Origin: Saccharomycopsis malanga
Lineage: Eukaryota > Ascomycota > Saccharomycetes > Ascoideales > Saccharomycopsidaceae
NCBI GenBank assembly: GCA_004014935.1
Contig: CP025326.1
Location: 496,001-560,000 of the forward strand
Length of the DNA stretch: 64,000 nt
Reading direction: 5' to 3'
How positions within the stretch are numbered: the first letter of the stretch is position 1; every line of letters begins with the position of its first letter. The notes beneath the pieces were generated by a model that saw nothing but the letters and a program-made list of their open reading frames with translations, was not told the origin of the DNA and did no database searches. Below, in pieces: positions 58,792-64,000 of the stretch. The position numbers and the translations under genes are program-made.

Positions 58792-60372
58792 ATGAATGAA
58801 TATTTGGGAATATTTAGATGGATTAAGCCTCGATTTTGGCAGATGTTGAGGGCAGTGGTTTCTACCGGGGATACGTTCATGTGTCCCACGGTTGTTGAGA
58901 CGTGGGAGCGCGAAGCGTTATATTCAGAGCGAATAAGAGCGAGTTCTGTTGATTATGAGTATCCAAAATTGGCAGATCCGGTATTTAGAGCTGTAGATTT
59001 TGATGCGAATGGCTTGTGTAGACTGAATATGGTTAAAGATATGACGTGGTCCCGCGACGGGAGCACGTTAGTCACTGTTCAGGAGGATTGTGTAGTACGA
59101 GTGTATGTGATGCCACCGGATTTGGACTGTAAAGAAGATGGCGAATGTTTAACTGTTCCTTTGAATCGGATATTCCGAACCAATTCCATCTTGTCTCACA
59201 GTGTGAACCCTGGGTTTGATTTGTATGACCAAGAGGCGTATTGCAACGGCCGTAACACCATGGTTATTTCAGAGCGCCAGCTACCTATTAAGTTACTAGA
59301 TTTGATCCCCCACGAGGGAGCCAGCAGCGTGTTGAATAGCTACCATTTCAGGGATTTGCACAACGATCGGTATTATGACAGCCATTCGTTGAAATTCATC
59401 GACAATGGCAGGTTTTTAGCAGGGTCCAAGGACCGGTTTGCAGTGTTTCACATGAATTATACTGATCCTGTAGGGGTGCTTCAAGTGTCGAAAACCATAG
59501 GAGACCACCGCAAGTTTGGAATCATAAGCAGCATTGAACAACTGAAAAACCATGCGATGACCACGTATTTAGGCAGCTATTTGGACCGGTTTGTAGCAAT
59601 TGATTTGGTCTCCCAAACAGCGATAGCTGCGAGAGACTTGACGACACAGGACGGAGTGGGCGATGGAATATACCAGTTGCTAGAGGCGGACAATAATAAT
59701 TATCTATATGTTCTACGCAGAAGAGCACATAATATACCCATATTGGACAAGCGAATGGGATATCAGACCGTAGACAGGCTTACACATTGGCAGGACACCT
59801 CACGCGAATTGACAAACCAGAAATGCTTTGGAGATATGTTGATGAATAACCAAGGTCTCGTCGTAGGAAACCAGGCAGGTGAAATCAAATGTTGGAAGGA
59901 TTGTACCATAGGAATTGGAGGTAAACCTGAGGTTTTGAATGTGATTAGAGGGAATTTGGTTGGTCAATCTGTAACCCAAGGAGTGTTAAATAGTTATTCT
60001 ACAGTTTATTCTACAATTCAAGGGCCATTGATTAATCATTCTACAATTCAAGGGCCATTGATTACTCATTCTACAGCTCAAGAACCAATAATTAATAATT
60101 CTACAGCTCAAGAACCAATAATTAATAATTCTACAATTCAAAAACCATTAATTAACGATTTTCCAACTCAAGAACCACTAATTAATCATTCTACAATCCA
60201 AAATCCATTCATCAACCACCCAATTTCAAGCGTCAAAGTAAATCCCGCTGGCGATAACAAAATTCTAGCCTATAGCCAAGCCCAAAGACAGCCTTGTACA
60301 ATTAACAAGATGACAAGGTATCCTAATGCATTGGTCATAGCATCATGCGTCACCCCACACCATCCTACATAA
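58792..60372 (+). CDS. SWT21: Swt21/WRAP53-like WD40 protein with internal minisatellite
   Basis: The ATG at 58792 (MNEYLGIFRWIKPRFWQMLR) gives 526 residues; the frame upstream lacks an ATG. WD40 blades resemble WRAP53/Swt21: DMTWSRDGSTLVTVQEDCVV, the block SERQLPIKLLDLIPHEGASS...NSYHF...DSHSLKFIDNGRFLAGSKDR, KFGIISSIEQ, MTTYLGSYLDRFVAIDL, and NNQGLVVGNQAGEIKCWKD. After the penultimate blade come about seven copies of a 10-residue repeat (NHSTIQGPLI-like) and then the SSVKVNPAGDNKILAYS strand. Yeast Swt21 is linked to pre-mRNA splicing; WRAP53 binds Cajal-body RNAs. S. cerevisiae Swt21 is about 357 residues; the repeat and an N-terminal extension explain the excess. Confidence 0.72.
   Translation: MNEYLGIFRWIKPRFWQMLRAVVSTGDTFMCPTVVETWEREALYSERIRASSVDYEYPKLADPVFRAVDFDANGLCRLNMVKDMTWSRDGSTLVTVQEDCVVRVYVMPPDLDCKEDGECLTVPLNRIFRTNSILSHSVNPGFDLYDQEAYCNGRNTMVISERQLPIKLLDLIPHEGASSVLNSYHFRDLHNDRYYDSHSLKFIDNGRFLAGSKDRFAVFHMNYTDPVGVLQVSKTIGDHRKFGIISSIEQLKNHAMTTYLGSYLDRFVAIDLVSQTAIAARDLTTQDGVGDGIYQLLEADNNNYLYVLRRRAHNIPILDKRMGYQTVDRLTHWQDTSRELTNQKCFGDMLMNNQGLVVGNQAGEIKCWKDCTIGIGGKPEVLNVIRGNLVGQSVTQGVLNSYSTVYSTIQGPLINHSTIQGPLITHSTAQEPIINNSTAQEPIINNSTIQKPLINDFPTQEPLINHSTIQNPFINHPISSVKVNPAGDNKILAYSQAQRQPCTINKMTRYPNALVIASCVTPHHPT
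60007..60222 (+). repeat. In-frame 30-bp minisatellite in the SWT21-like gene
   Basis: About seven 30-bp units (ATTCTACAATTCAAGGGCCA, TTGATTAATC and variants) keep the reading frame and encode STIQGPLINH or STAQEPIINN. Two neighbouring units (60071-60130) are identical. Confidence 0.9.
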
Positions 60373-60663
60373 AGGTACGTATAAAATTTTTCAGGTAAAA
60401 ATAAGAAGAAAAGATCGGGAAAAGACGAAAAAAAAAAAAATTGGCAGATGAGATGAAGCGAAAAATTAATTTTTTGTCTCCGGATTTGGACGTTTTGTCG
60501 ACATTATAGAGAGTATTTTCTGTTATAAGAAGATATTTTCTATTATAGAGAGTGTTGGCTATAAGTAAGCCGAGTATTTAGTGATTTACACTTGGTAGGA
60601 TTTATTGTGTTGGACATAATACACAAGTTGGGTATATAGATTATAGCTAAAATACGTTCTAAG

Positions 60664-63039
60664 ATGGATTTGGTGTCCAATGGCGAGTTGAAAACCGCAA
60701 ATCGTAATTCCAAGATTCTTATTGATAACATCTTGTCGGACACCATTTCGTTCAAGCCAGCAAGACATGCTGAGTCAAATAATCTCAAGCCATCTTCATA
60801 CATATTGATACATGACGGCAATAAACCGTTGGCCAGTGGATATTCTAAAAAGAAAAATGTGGAGTTCAAAAGAGTTGCCACTTCACCAAAACCGAAATCC
60901 ATGGCAGCTGCAGTTGCGGCGTACACAGGAAGAAAGTATTTGACCAAGGCAGAGAAAAGACAGAAAAAACGGTTGGAAATGGAGGGACAGAAAAGAATTG
61001 ATAGCGAGAAAGGGGAGAAGGAACCAGGGAATTTGGGAGGGGTGGAAGAAGATTTAGGAGAAGATTTAGGAGAAGATTTAGGAGAAGATTTAGGAGAAGA
61101 TATTAATAAATTTGAAGAAAATATCATTAGTGCTGAAGAAAATATTGGTACAATTGATAACATTAAACTTACTAATGAAAATGATCATTTAGAAGATAGC
61201 TCATCGGATGATGAGTATCAATCAGCAGTAGATGAAGTTTCCGATCAAGTTTCTGATCAAGCTTCTGATGAAGAGAAAGAAAAGGTTGAGAAACCAACTG
61301 AAAGTGACGAAGATGATGAAGATTATAATGATGAACAAGAGGAATCTGACCAAGAAGATGAGTTTGACGAAGAAGAAGAAGAATCTGACGAGTCTGAAGA
61401 AGAATCACAAGCAAGTAAACTAGATAAATCCAACATGTCTATTGATGATTCTGATGAAGACAATCAAAAGAAAAGAATCAATGATAAGATTGAATTAAAA
61501 AAGCTAGCTAACGCCCGTGACTTGAAAGCAATCAATCAAGAGATTCTCAATGCTTTTGAAAAAGAAAAAGGTTCACAAGAGCCTGATAGTATTCCTAAAG
61601 ATCAGTTAAAGTTACCAGACAATATAAAGAGGTCTAGAAGCACTTCTCCTAATCGGGCTTCTACCACCTCAGGCGATGAGCAAGATAACGAGTTTTTGTA
61701 TGGGCAGAATTTGGACCATGCTGACGCTGATTTCTACCAGATTGAAGAGTTGAAATCAGATAAAGGCTCAAATGGGTCGCAGAAGATTATCAAAAACTGG
61801 ACTCTGGAGTATCTTACCAATAAGCCAGTTGGTTTATTAAACCTAGGGGTTACCTGCTATACAAATGCTGCTGTTCAAGCCATGATCCATATACCTGCGA
61901 TCCAGCATTATCTCAATGATGTCAATGCTCACAAGTATTCTGATTTAATCAGCAACAAGTCGGTGACTGCCATTCTTGCCAGTATTTCCTCCCGAATGTG
62001 GAAATCCGGCCAAGGCGCAAAGTACATAAATCCCAAGAAGTTGATCAAGAAATTGGATGATATCAACTGTATGATGTCCGAATGGCAGCAGGAAGACTCT
62101 CACGAATACTTCATGTCGTTACTCTCTAGATTACAAGAAGATTCCACCCCTAAGAAACAAAAGCTCAACTCCAGCATTATTTATGATATTTTCGGTGGTT
62201 TGCTCAACCAAGCTGTGGTTTGCAAAAGTTGCAATCATGTTTCTAAAACAAAACAGGAATTTTACGATTTGTCTTTATCTTTGGACCCCAAGAAAAAAAG
62301 ACAAATCATCCCAAATTCTATGAGTACCAGCAGATTGAATAGTAAGGAGCCTTCACCAGAAATCACCACTCAAGATAGCCTGTCCCTAGACACTGATTCT
62401 GGCTCCCAATCGCCTAAGAAAAAACCAAGATATTCTGTCATAAATGCTATCAATGACTTTTTCGAACCAGAAATCATAAAGTCAGACAAGAGCGATAAAT
62501 CAAATGGCTATGCTTGTTCCAACTGTAAGAAAATCACCACTGCTCTCAAGTTTTCTTCCATAGAAAGAGCTCCAGAGACTTTGGTCATTCATATAAAACG
62601 GTTTAGATTCAATGAAAACTCCAGCAGCTCTTCCAAGTTGAAAAGTCCTGTTTCATATCCTTTGATTCTTGATTTGCCAGACTTTGAAAGCCAGGAATTG
62701 CAAAGCTACGAAGATATCCGCAACGAAACCATTGCCTCTAAAGACCCTATAAGATACCAGCTCATTTCCGTAGTCGTTCATGAAGGTAGATCCATCTCTT
62801 CCGGTCATTATATTGCTCATTGCCGTCAACCATCGGGCGAATGGTGCACTTATGATGATGAATATATCAATACCATCTCCGAAACTCAAGTTTTGAAAGA
62901 ACCAAACGCTTATTATTTGATCTACACTAGATTGAAATACAAAGGTTCATCAACCAATACTTCATCCCCTGCATCGCCAGCAAAAAGATCAGGATCAACA
63001 ACTCCTCCAAAGAAGAGTAAAAAACGTAGAAGAAAGTGA
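60664..63039 (+). CDS. UBP10: Ubp10/Dot4-type ubiquitin-specific protease
   Basis: 791 residues. The N-terminus (1-350) is disordered and acidic, with four LGED repeats and long Glu/Asp/Ser runs. The USP domain starts at GLLNLGVTCYTNAAVQAMIH with catalytic Cys398. A Val stands where most USPs have Asn (G-N-TCY); S. cerevisiae Ubp10 shares this. DDINCMMSEWQQEDSHEYFM, DIFGGLLNQAVVCKSCNHVS, APETLVIHIKRFRFNENSSS and the His box EGRSISSGHYIAHCRQPSGE (His at about 715) follow, then a basic C-terminal tail. In yeast, Ubp10 removes ubiquitin from histone H2B and PCNA and acts in the nucleolus and silencing. The acidic N-terminus fits the Sir4-binding region of Ubp10. Confidence 0.95.
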   Translation: MDLVSNGELKTANRNSKILIDNILSDTISFKPARHAESNNLKPSSYILIHDGNKPLASGYSKKKNVEFKRVATSPKPKSMAAAVAAYTGRKYLTKAEKRQKKRLEMEGQKRIDSEKGEKEPGNLGGVEEDLGEDLGEDLGEDLGEDINKFEENIISAEENIGTIDNIKLTNENDHLEDSSSDDEYQSAVDEVSDQVSDQASDEEKEKVEKPTESDEDDEDYNDEQEESDQEDEFDEEEEESDESEEESQASKLDKSNMSIDDSDEDNQKKRINDKIELKKLANARDLKAINQEILNAFEKEKGSQEPDSIPKDQLKLPDNIKRSRSTSPNRASTTSGDEQDNEFLYGQNLDHADADFYQIEELKSDKGSNGSQKIIKNWTLEYLTNKPVGLLNLGVTCYTNAAVQAMIHIPAIQHYLNDVNAHKYSDLISNKSVTAILASISSRMWKSGQGAKYINPKKLIKKLDDINCMMSEWQQEDSHEYFMSLLSRLQEDSTPKKQKLNSSIIYDIFGGLLNQAVVCKSCNHVSKTKQEFYDLSLSLDPKKKRQIIPNSMSTSRLNSKEPSPEITTQDSLSLDTDSGSQSPKKKPRYSVINAINDFFEPEIIKSDKSDKSNGYACSNCKKITTALKFSSIERAPETLVIHIKRFRFNENSSSSSKLKSPVSYPLILDLPDFESQELQSYEDIRNETIASKDPIRYQLISVVVHEGRSISSGHYIAHCRQPSGEWCTYDDEYINTISETQVLKEPNAYYLIYTRLKYKGSSTNTSSPASPAKRSGSTTPPKKSKKRRRK

Positions 63040-63786
63040 TTTCTTGGATTTGCATTTTTTACCCACTTTTTTTCTTTTGTTTTTTCTATCAACATTTCCT
63101 GTTTTTATTCTGGCAGCTCTTTTGTTTCTTGCTTAGTAATAATCCCATCTTTTGCATTTATTTTTAATTTTTAATTTGTTACTTCTTTGCATGTTTGTCA
63201 TTGCTCCTGCTGTGTCGTTTTGTTGATTCATTTCTCGCTGTATCGGTATGTATCAAAGGATTTGTTTTTATATGCTCCCTTTGCTTGCCATATAATACAT
63301 CTTGACCATATAATTGAAACTCTGTAGTGTTATTAAGGCGGCTTGACATAATTTATTTATATTTCAAGTTTAGTATATTAGAAGATAGCGGATTTGATTA
63401 CAGTATCTCGATTAGCTACTACTGCTATTAGCGACTTTTTGATTGGTATTCGTATTTAGAATAGATATCGAGAGTACATTTGAAGGCAGAATGTATAGAT
63501 TAAAATGCAACACTATTCAATAAACTGAATAAACCAATTGATTGCGTAGTCAAACATAAGAAAAGATGAGAATTTGTAACTTAAAAAACTGTGAAGATGT
63601 GAGTTTGATAAGAGTTGATTTATTGAGGCAAATATCACCAGAAAAGCACATGCTATCACCTACAAATCTTGAAAACTCATACCACGACATCATAATATTA
63701 AAATACAAAACACCAAACAAAAAAAGAAGATGCCATTAAGATGGAGCCAAATTATGCGATGCAAATAAAATAACGAATACGTAAGA
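63040..63786. other. Convergent 3' flanks
   Basis: 750 bp between convergent genes, A+T-rich with T-runs just after UBP10. No other feature is seen. Confidence 0.5.
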
Positions 63787-64000
63787 CTAGTCATGTTTCA
63801 TAAGAGCCAATCTAGAAGGATGGATTCCACTAGAAGAGCCATCTTGCTGCTGTGATGATGCTTGTTTATTACTTTCTGCCTTCTTTTTCCTTTGGGCCTG
63901 GTCTTGCTTGATAATCTTTTGTCTACGTTCTTCTAACAACTTCATATTCTTTTCTTTAATCTTCTCCATACGGTTCTTAGAGTTTCCGCCACCTCCAGCA
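63787..64000 (-). CDS. C-terminal end of an unrecognised protein (runs off right edge)
   Basis: The minus-strand frame is open from position 64000 to the stop at 63787. It encodes AGGGGNSKNRMEKIKEKNMK, LLEERRQKIIKQDQAQRKKK, AESNKQASSQQQDGSSSGIH and PSRLALMKHD. The Gly/Asn stretch then a Lys/Glu/Arg helix suggests a basic tail of an RNA-binding or nucleolar protein. The start is outside the window, so the Met at 63969 is not the start. The family is not recognised. Confidence 0.6.
   Translation of the reverse strand, partial: AGGGGNSKNRMEKIKEKNMKLLEERRQKIIKQDQAQRKKKAESNKQASSQQQDGSSSGIHPSRLALMKHD

Overview
This window comes from a budding yeast (Saccharomycotina). The genes are compact and mostly intronless. 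The two introns I could reconstruct have yeast signals: GTATGT...TACTAAC...CAG in PET100, and a GTGAGT intron straight after the ATG of POP2. Several genes are yeast hallmarks (PET100, POP2 with its altered exonuclease site, UBP10, HSP104, YOR1, GLE2, a RIM4-like gene). The DNA is A+T-rich with long intergenic regions. I cannot name the species. It is not Saccharomyces cerevisiae: a D-amino-acid oxidase gene and large families of dispersed tRNA-like repeats are present.

Layout. 1-2.5 kb: a divergent pair, a partial Rad61/Wapl-like cohesin-release factor and a protein with a SUMO-interacting-type motif and a C-terminal R-x-R-x-GLS-x-x-x-x-x-x-x-LH motif. 4.5-7.4 kb: a Zn2Cys6 transcription factor. 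9.2 kb: UBC1. 12-13.7 kb: POP2. 14.2-17.3 kb: D-amino-acid oxidase and an unrecognised protein. 18.3-19.7 kb: a Bre5/G3BP-like NTF2+RRM protein. 22.5-23.6 kb: RML2. 26.5-31.4 kb: a Pbp4-like protein and HSP104. 33.7-41.6 kb: a Myb-like protein, a RIM4-like RNA-binding protein behind a 2.9-kb upstream region, and GLE2. 43-47.5 kb: a YOR1-type ABC transporter. 49.9-55.3 kb: a CCM1-like mitochondrial PPR protein and a secreted aspartyl protease. 56-64 kb: a possible 3' exon, PET100, tRNA-Lys(UUU), MRPL19, a SWT21/WRAP53-like protein, UBP10 and the 3' end of a further gene.

The intergenic regions hold the most unusual content. Two interspersed repeat families are visible. Family S (about 20 copies or fragments, both strands) looks like a SINE: a tRNA-like head with A and B boxes, a short body, in some copies an 11-bp VNTR, a conserved 3' end and an (ATT)n tail. 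Family T (five copies of about 0.85-1.2 kb) carries a tRNA-Thr-like segment whose anticodon stem encloses an expanded loop with about three 10-bp repeats. Several T copies sit in or beside the (ATT)n tail of an S copy, and one T copy itself ends in the S tail. This suggests a shared insertion machinery. No partner LINE, reverse transcriptase, transposase or long terminal repeat is visible. Two nearly identical T copies in opposite orientation bracket the PBP4-like/HSP104 segment.

Short in-frame tandem repeats (12-30 bp) occur in at least six genes, so this genome seems prone to minisatellite growth even inside coding regions.
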